Origin: Anaerolineae bacterium
GTDB taxonomy: Bacteria > Chloroflexota > Anaerolineae > Aggregatilineales > Phototrophicaceae
Assembly: GCA_022822545.1 (NCBI GenBank)
Contig: JAJEBE010000039.1
Location: forward strand, 1 to 64,000
Direction: 5' to 3'
Length of the DNA: 64,000 nucleotides
Made by a program: the position numbers and the translations under genes. Under the pieces are notes generated by a model, which searched no databases, was not told the DNA's origin, and was given only the letters and a program-made list of their open reading frames with translations. Below are positions 8,921-18,199 of the stretch, one piece after another; the stretch's first letter is position 1, and every line of letters starts with the position of its first letter.

Positions 8921-8997
8921 GGCCTTATTTATTTTCGCGTTTATGGCGCATATCTGATATGGTTTTCGTTGGAATATGGTCTTGCCGGGAGGATCGT

Positions 8998-11076
8998 ATG
9001 CGGTGGTTAATTTGCGCTATGGCGCTGTTGCTGTGCCTGCCGGCGGGGGCGCAGGAGCGGGAGTTCCCCACGCTGGAGGCTTTGGCGAATATGACGATCT
9101 CGGCTTTTGATTATGTCGATATGGTGGATCGCATGTCGGCGATGAATACTGATTACAGGCCGCCAGCGGAGGGCCCGCAATACGAAGTTGGCGACCGTGA
9201 GTGGTTCATTTTGGGATTGGGCGAGGATTATGAGTCCAAACGAGTTCAAATGGAGTTGCGCGCTCAAAGCGATCGTGTCTTGATCTGGGCGGAAGTGAAT
9301 GTCGATTATCCGCCCTGGCGGGCCCAGGCGTTGACGCGCCGGGTTGAGAACTACGTGCTGGACCCGGTGCAGAAGCTATTGGGGTATGCCGAGCCGGCGG
9401 GCGTAGATGGCGATCCTCGCTTTGTCATCGCCCTGGTGCATGATCCGGAGGGACCTTATGGCGGTTATTTTTCCCGGGGCGACGTCCGCCCGCGCAGCAT
9501 AGCCTCGGACAGCAATCAGCGTGAGCTGGTGGTGGTCAACCTGGCGACGGATGAGGAATACGACTTCTTCGACAGCATCATTGTCGACATCCTCGCGCAC
9601 GAATATTTCCATGTCTTGCAGCAGCATAGCGATTTCGGGGAAGAATCCTGGCTTGACGAAGCGCTCGCCACTTATGTCGGTTTCCAGGCTTCCAAGCGCT
9701 TTTTGAGCCGCTCCACGGGGCATGCGGTGGCGGACAGCTTCCTGGAAGCGCCCGATACCGGATTAACGCAGTGGCAGTCGGTGGAGGACAGGCTGGTCAA
9801 GTATGGCGCCGGGTTCTTGTTCATCACCTACTTGAGCGAGCGCTTCGGCGCTGAGATCCCGGCGCGGTTGCTGGCGGAGCCGAGCAATGGCTGGCGTTCG
9901 GTGACGAAGGTGCTGCGGGATGAGTACGGCGCGTCGGCCGATGAGGTCTTCGCCGATTGGGTCCTGGCCAATTATTTTCAAGAGAGCCGGCGCGGTTATG
10001 GCTATCGCGAGTTGGATAAGGAATTGAGCGCGCCGCGGCCGGCTGCGGCGCTGAACAGCTTCCCCGCTGTTTATGAGGGCGAGCTGCCGCAGTACAGCAC
10101 GGATTACATCGCGGTGGACGCGCGCGGGGCGGAGAAACTGCTTCTGCGCCTCTGGCAGGCGCCGGAAGCCCGGCTGATAGACCAGGCGCCGGTCGAAGGG
10201 GATTTCTTCGCTTACGCGGTCCCGGCCGATTATGGCTATGCCCGGCTGACGCGGGCTTTTGATCTCAACACCTATCGGCAAGCGCGGATGCAGTTCAGGC
10301 TGTGGTATAACCTGGATGATGAAATGGAATACGCTTACGTCACGCTCAGCGAGGACGGGGGCGAGACCTGGCAGACGCTGCGCGGCGAGCACAGCGAATG
10401 GACCAGGGTTTACGATGACTTCTATGCTCATGGCTATACGGGCCATGCCCGCTTTTGGCGATTCGAGCGCATTGATCTCAGCGATTTCGCGCCCGGGGAG
10501 GTGCTGATCCGTTTCGAGCTCATGTCCGACTACGGCACGACGTATGGCGGGGTGGCGATCGATGACATTCGCATAAGCGCGATTGATTTCCAGGAGGGCT
10601 TTGAGACGCCGGACGATGCCTGGGAATATGAAGGCTGGATCCGCACTGACAACCGCCTGCCCAACAAGACCTGGCTGCAGGTCGCGCAGGACACGGGCGG
10701 TGAATTGCATGTCAGCCGGGAGTTGGTGACCGGCAATGGCGAGTTGACTGTGGAGCTCTTGCCCGGCGCGAGCCAGGCGTTGGTGGCTGTATCGCCGATC
10801 ACGCTGGTGACCAGCTTGCGGAGTGAATATGAATTGGAGGTTTCTCTGCTGGATGCGGCCGGCGAGGTCCTGGCGGTGAGCCGGGAATGCTCGGTGACGA
10901 CTACAGATCCGTTGAACTTCCGGGCGACGCCGAATGGCAGGAAGATCGGGCTTTTGCCCAAGGGGACGACGGTCGACGCGCTGGACAAAGAGGGGGATTG
11001 GTTTCAGGTGGAATACAATGGCGCGCGGGGCTGGGTGCACGGGGATTATGTGAACGCGGCGGGGGAGTGTCCTTGA
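8998..11076 (+). CDS. Secreted HExxH metallopeptidase with InhA-type MAM and SH3b domains (copy 2)
   Basis: Tandem paralog of the preceding gene, 692 aa, with the same order of signal peptide (ending PAGAQ), peptidase, MAM-like domain and SH3b. The zinc motif is HEYFH with WLDEALA downstream. The N-terminal third has clearly diverged from copy 1, while the last 150 residues and their DNA are nearly identical, suggesting gene conversion. The ATG at 8998 is preferred over an in-frame start at 8959 because GGGAGGA precedes it and it begins the signal peptide. Probably acts outside the cell; substrates unknown. Confidence 0.85.
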   Translation: MRWLICAMALLLCLPAGAQEREFPTLEALANMTISAFDYVDMVDRMSAMNTDYRPPAEGPQYEVGDREWFILGLGEDYESKRVQMELRAQSDRVLIWAEVNVDYPPWRAQALTRRVENYVLDPVQKLLGYAEPAGVDGDPRFVIALVHDPEGPYGGYFSRGDVRPRSIASDSNQRELVVVNLATDEEYDFFDSIIVDILAHEYFHVLQQHSDFGEESWLDEALATYVGFQASKRFLSRSTGHAVADSFLEAPDTGLTQWQSVEDRLVKYGAGFLFITYLSERFGAEIPARLLAEPSNGWRSVTKVLRDEYGASADEVFADWVLANYFQESRRGYGYRELDKELSAPRPAAALNSFPAVYEGELPQYSTDYIAVDARGAEKLLLRLWQAPEARLIDQAPVEGDFFAYAVPADYGYARLTRAFDLNTYRQARMQFRLWYNLDDEMEYAYVTLSEDGGETWQTLRGEHSEWTRVYDDFYAHGYTGHARFWRFERIDLSDFAPGEVLIRFELMSDYGTTYGGVAIDDIRISAIDFQEGFETPDDAWEYEGWIRTDNRLPNKTWLQVAQDTGGELHVSRELVTGNGELTVELLPGASQALVAVSPITLVTSLRSEYELEVSLLDAAGEVLAVSRECSVTTTDPLNFRATPNGRKIGLLPKGTTVDALDKEGDWFQVEYNGARGWVHGDYVNAAGECP

Positions 11077-11111
11077 GGTTGGGGGGGAAGCAGCCTCAAG
11101 CAAGTAGTGAG

Positions 11112-11232
11112 ATTTTTAGCACAAAGGTCACAAAGGCAGGAAGGACACAAAGGTGTTGCAGGCGGGCGATTCGGTGGGTCGTCCAAAGCGAAATCCGTTT
11201 GTAAGACGGGCGACCTGGTAGGTCGCCCCTAC
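11112..11232 (+). repeat. Word-B array, decayed word-A and canonical word-A
   Basis: TAGCACAAAGGTCACAAAGG etc. copies the 8844-8915 spacer. A decayed hairpin lies at 11164-11184 and a perfect one at 11208-11232. Confidence 0.7.
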
Positions 11233-11312
11233 GGGATGCGTTGGCGTGTGGCAAGATATCGGGTGGGCAAGTTCATCATAGAGATTGATTGGGAGGGGCG
11301 GCGGCCGGGCTG

Positions 11313-11942
11313 ATGGAACTTCGTTTTCGCTTTATTGTGCTTGCGTTGGTGGGATTGATCGCGGTGGCGGTCTGGACTTTTCCCGCCTGGCGTCTTTACT
11401 TCCGCGAGCGGGGGGAAGACGCGCCTTTTCCCGGTTTGGCCTTTGAGCTGCAGGATGATTTTCTGGCCTTGCCGCGGGCGCGGCGGGAGAGGCTGCTGGA
11501 AGAATATGAGCGGGACGCGTCTATCGCCCTGGAGATGGCGTTGGCGGCGATAGAAGCGGATCGGCCGGCGCCGCCGGAGGACATCGCCGATCAACTGGAG
11601 GCGGCGCGGGCTTTGGTCAGCGGCGAATTTCAAGAGTTGGACGCGCTGCATTGGGGGGCGGGACGGGCGACGATTTATGAGTTGGCGGATGGGCGGCGGA
11701 TACTGCGCTTTGTGGATTTCGCCTCGGCGCTTTGCCGCGATGTGCGGGTGTATCTGGCGCGGGATCCGCAGCCTTTAAGCGCTTTGCAGTTGGCGGGCTC
11801 GCTGGATTTGGGACGGCTGAAAGGCAATATCGGCGATCAGTATTATTTCCTGCCCGGCGATCATGACTTGAGCGTGTATGAATCGGCGGTGATTTTCTGT
11901 CAGCAATTTGATACGGTGCTGACGGTGGCGCGGCTGCGTTGA
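11313..11942 (+). CDS. DM13 domain membrane-anchored protein
   Basis: 209-aa protein with an N-terminal membrane helix (residues 4-26, signal anchor) and a C-terminal DM13-like domain of about 110 residues (GEFQELDALHWGAG, LGRLKGNIGDQYYFLP, ESAVIFCQQF). DM13 domains have been proposed to act in extracellular redox chemistry; here two Cys remain (in SALCRDV and IFCQQF). The middle part is helical and charged. A TTG at 11289 would add 8 residues, but the ATG at 11313 starts cleanly before the membrane helix. Exact function unknown. Confidence 0.7.
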   Translation: MELRFRFIVLALVGLIAVAVWTFPAWRLYFRERGEDAPFPGLAFELQDDFLALPRARRERLLEEYERDASIALEMALAAIEADRPAPPEDIADQLEAARALVSGEFQELDALHWGAGRATIYELADGRRILRFVDFASALCRDVRVYLARDPQPLSALQLAGSLDLGRLKGNIGDQYYFLPGDHDLSVYESAVIFCQQFDTVLTVARLR

Positions 11943-11959
11943 GGGCCGCTTTATATCTT

Positions 11960-12130
11960 TGCCACAGAGGTCACAGAGAGAAAAGAGGACACAGAGAAAA
12001 GCTATTTGTATAGCTCGTGGCAGGGAGGGTTTCCTGTTCGCGACGGCGATGGTGTAGGCGGGCGACCTGATAGCTCGCCCCTACGGCTGTACTGGCGTGA
12101 GGCTTCGGGCGGCGTGTGGGTCGCCCCTAG
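11960..12130 (+). repeat. Word-B array followed by two word-A copies
   Basis: GCCACAGAGGTCACAGAG and GAGGACACAGAG (11963-11998), then a hairpin at 12060-12084 with one arm mismatch (GGGCGACCT/AGCTCGCCC), and a decayed copy at 12107-12130. Confidence 0.65.
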
Positions 12131-12178
12131 ATCCAGGTTGTCTGAGGTGTGAAGCGTTGGGGGCAGGGTGCTGGGCGG

Positions 12179-13348
12179 ATGATGAGTGAATCGCCGGTAT
12201 CAAAACGGGGGTGGTTGCTGGGCATTGCGCTCGGCGCGTTGTTTGTTTTGGCTTTGGCGCTGGCGCCGACGCCGAGCCGGGCGATCGGCAAAGTCAGTCC
12301 GACGCCGGCGGCGACCGCCTTCCCCGACGATCTGGATGTCGACGAGGCGCTGGAGAGCCTGCTGACCTTGCTTGAAGAGCGTGCTTACGAAGAGGCCTTG
12401 GCGCTGGCTGGGAGGATCTTGCAGGAGGATGGGGAAGCCTGGCGCGCTTATTATTATCGCGGCTTCGCGCAGGCGCAACTGGAGGAGCTTGCGGCGGGCA
12501 TCGAAGATTATACGGCGGTGCTGGACCTGCGGCCCTGGGACAGCCGGTTTTGGCGTTTGCGGGGCGAATTGCATTTGCGGGATCGCAATCCGCGGGGGGC
12601 GCGGGGGGATTACAAGCGGGCGCTCTTCTACAATCCGCGCTCGGGGCAGACTTATCTGAGGCTGGCGGAATTGCACGAGCGCGATGTGGACAAGCGTTTG
12701 CGTGACTTGTACCGGATGATCGTCGAGGCGCGGGCAGCGGATTCGCGGGGGGCGAGCAACCGCGCGCTGGATTTGCTGACTGAAGCGATCGATGGCTTCG
12801 ACCGGGGCAGCGCGCCGGAGGAATTGGGCTATGCCTATTTCGCGCGGGCGAATATCTGGACGGCGCAGGAGCGCTGGGACGAGGCGCTGGCGGACTTAGA
12901 CGAGGCGCTGGCATTGCAGCCGGCGATGCAGGATTATTACATGGCGCGGGGCTCGGTGTATTCGGCGCTGGGGCGGCCGGCGCTGGCGGGGCGGGATTTT
13001 TACCGGCGCATGACCTTGCTCGAGCGCGAGTCCTACGAGGCGGCGCTGGAGGCGGGGGGGAGCGTCACGGTGGAGATGGAACAGGGATTGGTGGCGCGGT
13101 TGCGCTTCGAGGGCGCCGCGGGCCAGCGGGTGACGATCGCGGCGCGGGACACTCTGGGCGCGGGGGTGGATCCGCTGCTGGCGCTGCTGGACCCGGCGGG
13201 TCAGCCGCTGCTGGGGGATGACGATGGCGGCGGCGAGCTGGACGCGTTGATCAGCGATTTTGAATTGCCGGCGGACGGGGAATATACGGCGGTGGTCAGC
13301 CATGCGAACGGGGGCTACGAGGGGAAGGTGCGGGTGAGCTTGCGTTGA
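12179..13348 (+). CDS. Exported TPR protein with PPC-type C-terminal domain
   Basis: About 389 aa. A hydrophobic export or anchor helix (about residues 11-30) is followed by several TPR-like helical pairs (for example AWRAYYYRGFAQAQLEELAA and YAYFARANIWTAQERWDEAL). A C-terminal beta domain of about 95 residues resembles bacterial pre-peptidase C-terminal (PPC) domains (RLRFEGAAGQRVTI, LLDPAGQPLLGDDDGG, PADGEYTAVV). Probably an envelope scaffold. The start is uncertain: GTG at 12149 and ATGs at 12179 and 12182 are all in frame. I prefer the ATGs because they sit closer to the hydrophobic helix. Confidence 0.75.
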   Translation: MMSESPVSKRGWLLGIALGALFVLALALAPTPSRAIGKVSPTPAATAFPDDLDVDEALESLLTLLEERAYEEALALAGRILQEDGEAWRAYYYRGFAQAQLEELAAGIEDYTAVLDLRPWDSRFWRLRGELHLRDRNPRGARGDYKRALFYNPRSGQTYLRLAELHERDVDKRLRDLYRMIVEARAADSRGASNRALDLLTEAIDGFDRGSAPEELGYAYFARANIWTAQERWDEALADLDEALALQPAMQDYYMARGSVYSALGRPALAGRDFYRRMTLLERESYEAALEAGGSVTVEMEQGLVARLRFEGAAGQRVTIAARDTLGAGVDPLLALLDPAGQPLLGDDDGGGELDALISDFELPADGEYTAVVSHANGGYEGKVRVSLR

Positions 13349-13359
13349 GCGGATAGGAC

Positions 13360-13542
13360 ACAATTTGCCACTGAGGGCACAGAGTTGATTCCAAGAAAGT
13401 AATGGGAATTTCGCTAAAACAACGATCTGTAGGGGCGACATACCATGTCGCCCGCAACCACAAGTCGCAGCGGCGGCGGGCGACCAGATTGGTCGCCCCT
13501 ACAAGTCTCGCTTTTTCGCGTGACTTACTTGGTCTTACTGAG
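13360..13542. repeat. MITE-like inverted element M2 (word B, then E-A / A-E)
   Basis: After a word-B run (CCACTGAGGGCACAGAG) the order is word E forward (13385-13410), word A reverse (13429-13453, arms GGGCGACAT/ATGTCGCCC), 24 nt, word A forward (13478-13502, GGGCGACCA/TGGTCGCCC), and word E reverse (13511-13542). The two halves form imperfect inverted repeats of about 50 nt. The 616-base gap 13349-13964 also holds a short ACAAAG array (13825-13862). I see no gene in it. Confidence 0.75.
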
Positions 13543-13964
13543 AAAAGCTGATGCCCCGATTATGTCAGCGAGTTGGGATTCAGTTGCGTTTAATGGGGCG
13601 CAGGCAAGTAAGCGCTCCGCCGGGAAGATGAGTCAGGAAACCACAAGACACCCAGATGTTTTCCTTAGTGCTGCTGCCGTTAGGCCCTGACACGGTTCGG
13701 AATTTTCTGCCGCAAGGGGCCCGACTCATCATCACGGGGGAGCACGTATGGGGCGAGTATAGTCGGGGGATGGCGGGGCGTCAATATCGCTGACGATGTG
13801 GGCTGTGGATATTTTGATGTATTTATCACAAAGAGCGCGAAGGCGCGAAGGACACAAAGGGGTTGCAGGCGGGGGACCGAGCCGCGCCGATGCCGCGCGC
13901 GATTGCGGAAACGGGTTCGTTTGGAGATAATACGCGTCAATATCAAACTGTGGAGAGAAGACTG

Positions 13965-15329
13965 ATGAGCGACGCAATTCGATTTGACTTGCCGCAGAGC
14001 GCGATTCCCGGCAGTTGGTACAACGTGCAGGCGGATTTGCCGCGCCCGCTGCCGCCGGTCTTGCATCCAGGGACACATCAGCCGGTGGGGCCGGATGATT
14101 TGGCGCCGCTGTTCCCGCTGGGCTTGATCTTGCAGGAGGTGAGCCAGGAGCGCTGGATCGAGATACCGGACGAGGTGCGGGAGATATACAAGCTGTGGCG
14201 GCCGACGCCTTTGCTGCGGGCGCGGCGTTTGGAGAAGGCCTTGGATACGCCGGCGCATATCTATTACAAGTACGAGGGGGTATCGCCCTCGGGCAGCCAC
14301 AAGCTCAACACGGCGACGGCGCAGGCTTATTACAACAAGCAGGAGGGCATCGGCGGCTTGACGACGGAGACGGGCGCGGGTCAATGGGGTACGGCGCTGG
14401 CGCAGGCTTGCAGCTTCTTTGATATGGAGTGCGTCGTTTACATGGTGCGGATCAGCTATGAGCAGAAGCCGTATCGGCGGGCGATCATGCAGAGCTTCGG
14501 CGCGAGCGTGACCGCCAGCCCGAGCGACGCGACCAATGCCGGGCGGGCGATATTGGAGGCGGATCCGGACAGTACGGGTTCGCTGGGCATCGCCATCAGC
14601 GAAGCGGTGGAAGTGGCGGCGACCAGCGGGGGCAAATACAAGTATTCGCTGGGCAGCGTCTTGAATCATGTCTTGATGCACCAGACGGTGATCGGGCAGG
14701 AGGCTTTGGCGCAGATGGAATTGGCGGGGGAGTATCCCGATGTGGTGGTGGGACCGACGGGCGGGGGCAGCAATTTCGCCGGGATCGCTCTGCCTTTCTT
14801 GCATCAGAACTTGACGGCGGGCAAGGGGACCAAGCTGCTGGGCGTGGAGCCGGCGGCTTGCCCGAGCTTGACGCGGGGCAAATACGCCTATGACTTCGGC
14901 GATACGGTGGGCATGACGCCGCTGGTGAAGATGTATACGCTGGGGCATGGTTTTGTGCCGCCGCCCTTACATGCCGGCGGATTGCGTTATCATGGCATGG
15001 CGTCGATCATCTGCGAGCTTTGGGATCAGGATTTGATTTCGATGCAGGCGATCCCGCAGATGGAGACCTTTGGCGCGGCGCTGACTTTCGCCAAAGCCGA
15101 GGGCATCATCGCGGCGCCGGAAGCGGCGCACGGGATTGCCGGGGCGATCCGCGAGGCGGAGGCGGCCAAGGCGGCCGGCGAGGAGCGCGTCATCCTTTTC
15201 AATCTTTGCGGGCACGGGCATTTTGATATGAGCGCTTACGACGCCTACCTGGGCGGGGAGCTATCGGATTACGAGTATCCGCAGGCGGCGATCGAGCGGG
15301 CGATGGAGGCCCTGCCGCAGGTGGGGTAG
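13965..15329 (+). CDS. trpB: Tryptophan synthase beta chain-like protein (TrpB2)
   Basis: PLP enzyme of the TrpB2 class, 454 aa, longer than TrpB1 because of an N-terminal extension and inserts. It joins indole and serine to make tryptophan. The Schiff-base lysine is K113 in SGSHKLNTA, and the glycine-rich phosphate loop is GPTGGGSNF. The ATG follows GGAGAGAAG; an in-frame start at 13863 would add 34 unlikely residues. No trpA or other trp gene is nearby, so it may salvage free indole or act on another aromatic. The neighbours, peptidases and repeats, give no pathway context. Confidence 0.92.
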   Translation: MSDAIRFDLPQSAIPGSWYNVQADLPRPLPPVLHPGTHQPVGPDDLAPLFPLGLILQEVSQERWIEIPDEVREIYKLWRPTPLLRARRLEKALDTPAHIYYKYEGVSPSGSHKLNTATAQAYYNKQEGIGGLTTETGAGQWGTALAQACSFFDMECVVYMVRISYEQKPYRRAIMQSFGASVTASPSDATNAGRAILEADPDSTGSLGIAISEAVEVAATSGGKYKYSLGSVLNHVLMHQTVIGQEALAQMELAGEYPDVVVGPTGGGSNFAGIALPFLHQNLTAGKGTKLLGVEPAACPSLTRGKYAYDFGDTVGMTPLVKMYTLGHGFVPPPLHAGGLRYHGMASIICELWDQDLISMQAIPQMETFGAALTFAKAEGIIAAPEAAHGIAGAIREAEAAKAAGEERVILFNLCGHGHFDMSAYDAYLGGELSDYEYPQAAIERAMEALPQVG

Positions 15330-15369
15330 TTTAGGCGGGGCGCCCCTAAGATCGTCGTGGGTGAAGCGC

Positions 15370-15434
15370 GGGCGATCTGGTAGATCGCCCCTACAGTTTT
15401 TTGTTTTAGCGGGCGGCCCAAGGGTCGTCCGTAC
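15370..15434 (+). repeat. Word-A hairpin with compensated arms plus decayed copy
   Basis: 15370-15394 has arms GGGCGATCT and AGATCGCCC around GGT: both arms changed so that pairing is kept. A weaker copy at 15411-15434 (GGGCGGCCC/GGGTCGTCC) pairs only with G.T wobbles. Confidence 0.75.
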
Positions 15435-15600
15435 ATTTTCAAGCGAGAAGGCTATTTGCCGGGAGCGGTCGGGGGGATGGGGCAGAAAGCGGCGGTTGGG
15501 CCATAATATCGCTAGAATCGCGCGCGCCTCAAGTAGCCCGTCTATACAGACGCCACTATAATGGAAGCAGCCTGATTCCGGTGCGAGGGGACGTGACCCG

Positions 15601-16368
15601 ATGAAACCGAGACTGCTCGTGACGCTGGCTTTGTGCGCGCTATTGCTGACCGCTTGTTATCGCCAGACGGAAGAGCCTTTCCAGCAAGTCGATAGCGCTG
15701 AGGTCCCGGCGGTCCTTAGTCCGACCGGCATCGAGGCGGTCGGCGAAGACGGTACCGCAATCACTGAAGCTGAGGCGGAGGCGACGGGCGAATACGTGAC
15801 GCCGGAGATTTTGCCCGGGCAAGTGGAGCAGCCGACGCTTGCCTTGCCGACCGCGATCTTGATCGAGACGGCCACGCCGGCGCCGACGCTGACGCCAACC
15901 GCCCTGGAGACCGCGACCGAGGCAGTAGAGTTGGACCCCAACCATGAGTGCGTCTACGCGGTGCGGTCGGGGGACAATTTGTTCCGGCTGTCGCTGAGTT
16001 GGGGCAGTACGGTGGACGAGATCATGGATGCGAGCGGGATCGATAGCGATGCGTTGTCGATTGGTCAATTGCTGCTGCGGCCGGGCTGCGAGTATGGCGC
16101 GCCGACGGCAAGACCGACGGAATCGCCGGCGCCGGTGGCAGTCGAGACGGAGGCGCCCGAGGCGGACAGCGAAGTTGAGGCTGAGGTAGAGGTTGAAGCG
16201 GTGGATACGGCGACGCCCGGGCCGCGGTTCCATGTGGTATCGGCGGGGGAGACGATTGAGAGCATCTCGCTGCGGTATCGGGTGAATGTCAACCATTTGA
16301 TCGCGCTGAACAATCTGACGAACCCGAACCGCTTGTTGGTGGGCCAGGAATTGCTGCTGCCGGAATAG
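15601..16368 (+). CDS. LysM lipoprotein
   Basis: Predicted lipoprotein of 255 aa. The signal ends in the lipobox LLTAC (Cys19). A Thr/Pro/Glu-rich linker (about 40-105) precedes a first LysM unit (VRSGDNLFRLSLSWG to QLLLRPGC). A second low-complexity linker then leads to a second LysM unit at the C-terminus (VVSAGETIESISLRYRV to VGQELLLP). LysM modules bind GlcNAc polymers such as peptidoglycan, so this is probably an envelope-tethering protein. A TATAAT box lies at 15557-15562 and a GAGGGG motif before the ATG. Confidence 0.85.
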   Translation: MKPRLLVTLALCALLLTACYRQTEEPFQQVDSAEVPAVLSPTGIEAVGEDGTAITEAEAEATGEYVTPEILPGQVEQPTLALPTAILIETATPAPTLTPTALETATEAVELDPNHECVYAVRSGDNLFRLSLSWGSTVDEIMDASGIDSDALSIGQLLLRPGCEYGAPTARPTESPAPVAVETEAPEADSEVEAEVEVEAVDTATPGPRFHVVSAGETIESISLRYRVNVNHLIALNNLTNPNRLLVGQELLLPE

Positions 16369-16417
16369 AGGGCGCGGGGGAGCATCAACGAAGTTATCAG
16401 GCAAGAATAGGGAATTT

Positions 16418-16563
16418 CACCACAAAGACACAAAGGGCGCAAAGATATTCTTCTTTTGCTTCAGGGCGCTCTCAGCAGTTCCAAGTTAGTCATGTGAATA
16501 GCGGTCTGTAGTGGATGTTGCCGGCGGGCGGCCTGGTAGGGCGCGTAGACCGGCCGTCCCTAC
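16418..16563 (+). repeat. Composite intergenic element, order B-E-A
   Basis: TTCACCACAAAGACACAAAG (16418-16445), word E at 16471-16500 (CAGTTCCAAGTTAGTCATG), then decayed word-A sequence at 16509-16563. Same order as 2699-2838. Confidence 0.6.
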
Positions 16564-16607
16564 AGATTATGAGATATGCTGTCGGCGAAGTTTGCCGCGC
16601 TAAAGGC

Positions 16608-17645
16608 TCAGGCGCGTTGGAAGGTTTGGGGTGTCAGGCGGTTCAAGATGGCCTGGGACAAGTTCAGCGCAGATTCATAATCATCGAGGTTCAGCAGCGC
16701 TGTCGGCGTATGTATGTAGCGGCAGGGCGCGGAGATTGGCATGGTCGGGATACCGGCCTGCGCCGTGTGAATGGCTCCGCCATCGGTGCCTCCGCCAGCC
16801 ATGGTCTTCACTTGGTAAGGGATGTCGTTCGTTTCGGCTGTTTCGCGCAGGAAAGCGAAGACGCGCGGATCAGTGATCATCTGCCTGTCGGACAGAGTGA
16901 TGACGGCGCCTTCGCCGAAGCGTGTTCCGGGGTTCCTGGGCAGATCGCCGGCATCGGCTTCGCGGTTGGGGTCCGGCACATCATTGGCGTAGGTGCCTTC
17001 GAGGACGATGGCGGCGTCCGGCTTCAGGCGTTGGGCGGCGACTTTTGCGCCGCGCAGGCCGATCTCTTCCTGGACGGTGAAGGCGGCGGCGATGGTCACC
17101 GGGTAGGGGCCCGCGCGCAGGATATCGATGAGGATGGAGCAGCCGACGCGGTCGTCGAAGGCTTTGCCGCGCAGGACCTTTGGGCTGAGGCGGGCAAAGC
17201 CGCTATCAAAGGCGATGCGGTCGCCCGGTTTGGCGGCGCTTTTATCATCGGCGCCGACATCGATGCGCAGGCTGTCGAGGGGGACCGTTTTCATGTCGCG
17301 GCCGAGGTGGATCGGTTTCCAGAGGATGACGCCGGGGGTACGCTGGGGGCCGACTTTGACGCGCAAGCCGGGGAGAATGCGCGGGTCAATGCCGCCGATA
17401 TTGGTGAATTGGATGAGACCGTTGGAGTCGACGGCGGTGACCATCATGCCGATTTCGTCCATGTGGGCGGCGATCATGACGGTGAATTCGGGATAGACGG
17501 CGCCGCGCTGGATGGCGGTGAGGTTGCCGAGGGCGTCCACCTCAATGTCGGCGGCGTGATCGCGGATGGCGGGCAGAATGAGGTTGCGGACCTCGTCTTC
17601 TTCGCCGCTGACGCCGATGGCGTTTGACAGCGTTTCCAGGAGCAT
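16608..17645 (-). CDS. M42 family aminopeptidase/deblocking peptidase
   Basis: Zn/Co-dependent cytoplasmic aminopeptidase of the M42 (FrvX/CelM) family, 345 aa, normal length. Metal-site and catalytic motifs are in order: AAHMDEIGMMV (His and catalytic Asp region), GKAFDDRVGC (bridging Asp), TVQEEIGLRGA (catalytic Glu pair), VLEGTYANDVPD, GGGTDGGAIH, and CRYIHTP (last His). Trims short peptides, often as large oligomers. AAAGGA precedes the ATG. It is the last minus-strand gene of the G-rich left region and is separated from the pilin gene by paired word-A repeats. Confidence 0.92.
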   Translation of the reverse strand: MLLETLSNAIGVSGEEDEVRNLILPAIRDHAADIEVDALGNLTAIQRGAVYPEFTVMIAAHMDEIGMMVTAVDSNGLIQFTNIGGIDPRILPGLRVKVGPQRTPGVILWKPIHLGRDMKTVPLDSLRIDVGADDKSAAKPGDRIAFDSGFARLSPKVLRGKAFDDRVGCSILIDILRAGPYPVTIAAAFTVQEEIGLRGAKVAAQRLKPDAAIVLEGTYANDVPDPNREADAGDLPRNPGTRFGEGAVITLSDRQMITDPRVFAFLRETAETNDIPYQVKTMAGGGTDGGAIHTAQAGIPTMPISAPCRYIHTPTALLNLDDYESALNLSQAILNRLTPQTFQRA

Positions 17646-17689
17646 CTGCTGTCCTTTGCTGGTAGGCTGGTCGGGGAGAGTACAGGGAA

Positions 17690-17937
17690 TTTAACCACAG
17701 AGAACACAGATAGCACAGAGGTTTTTAGCGCAAAGGCGCGAAGCTGTTGTAGGGGTGACCAACCTGGTCGCCCATTATAGTGGCAGGATGCGTTTTCGGG
17801 CGACTTGATAAGTCGCCCCTACACATTTGCCCCGACTGCTGATGGATTCTTGCAGATCTAATTGAAAAGTGGCGCGGTCGTAGTTTGAGCGGAAGGCAAG
17901 GCAGACAAAATGCGGGCGGCATGGAGACCGCCCCTAT
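17690..17937. repeat. Word-B array with inverted pair of word-A hairpins
   Basis: ACCACAGAGAACACAGA array (17694-17721), then word A reverse (17749-17773, arms GGGCGACCA/TGGTCACCC), word A forward (17798-17822, GGGCGACTT/AAGTCGCCC), and a decayed copy at 17914-17937. It fills the 317-base gap between the M42 gene and the pilin. No gene seen. Confidence 0.7.
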
Positions 17938-17962
17938 TTGCGGCGGGAAGGGCGAGACCGGT

Positions 17963-18139
17963 TTAGCCTGGCGTGGGGGTAGCGGTTGGGTTGAGGCTGT
18001 TGATGATATTGGAGAATATATTGCCGATTGCCGGGCCCAGCAGCGCGAGAATAACGATAACGACCACCGCGACCAGAACGAGAATTAGCGCATATTCGAC
18101 CAAACCTTGTCCACTTGGGTTTCTTGGTTTGCGAGCCAT
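17963..18139 (-). CDS. flp: Flp/Fap-type pilin
   Basis: 58-aa type IVb pilin subunit. A short basic leader (MARKPRNPSG) is followed by the class III signal junction G-QGLVEYALIL, with the conserved Glu at mature position 5 and an adjacent Tyr. A hydrophobic helix runs to about residue 38, and the tail is short and Pro/Thr-rich. GGAG lies 7 nt before the ATG, and a good promoter precedes it. Flp pilins are assembled by Tad machinery at the inner membrane, but no tad genes are in the window. It could also be a pilin-like membrane peptide with another role. Confidence 0.85.
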   Translation of the reverse strand: MARKPRNPSGQGLVEYALILVLVAVVVIVILALLGPAIGNIFSNIINSLNPTATPTPG

Positions 18140-18199
18140 CAGAATACTCCTGCGATAAGTGTGTCGGCGGGAATGAACAGTGATTGATCACCTGTATTC

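Noticed and set aside
13445..13690. 81-codon frame between the TPR protein and trpB
   Set aside because: It runs through the MITE-like element and word-A repeats; the translation has no protein-like pattern.
2467..17822. CRISPR array made of the repeated 25-nt unit
   Set aside because: Copies are dispersed over kilobases, in both orientations, without regular spacing or short unique spacers, and no cas genes are present.
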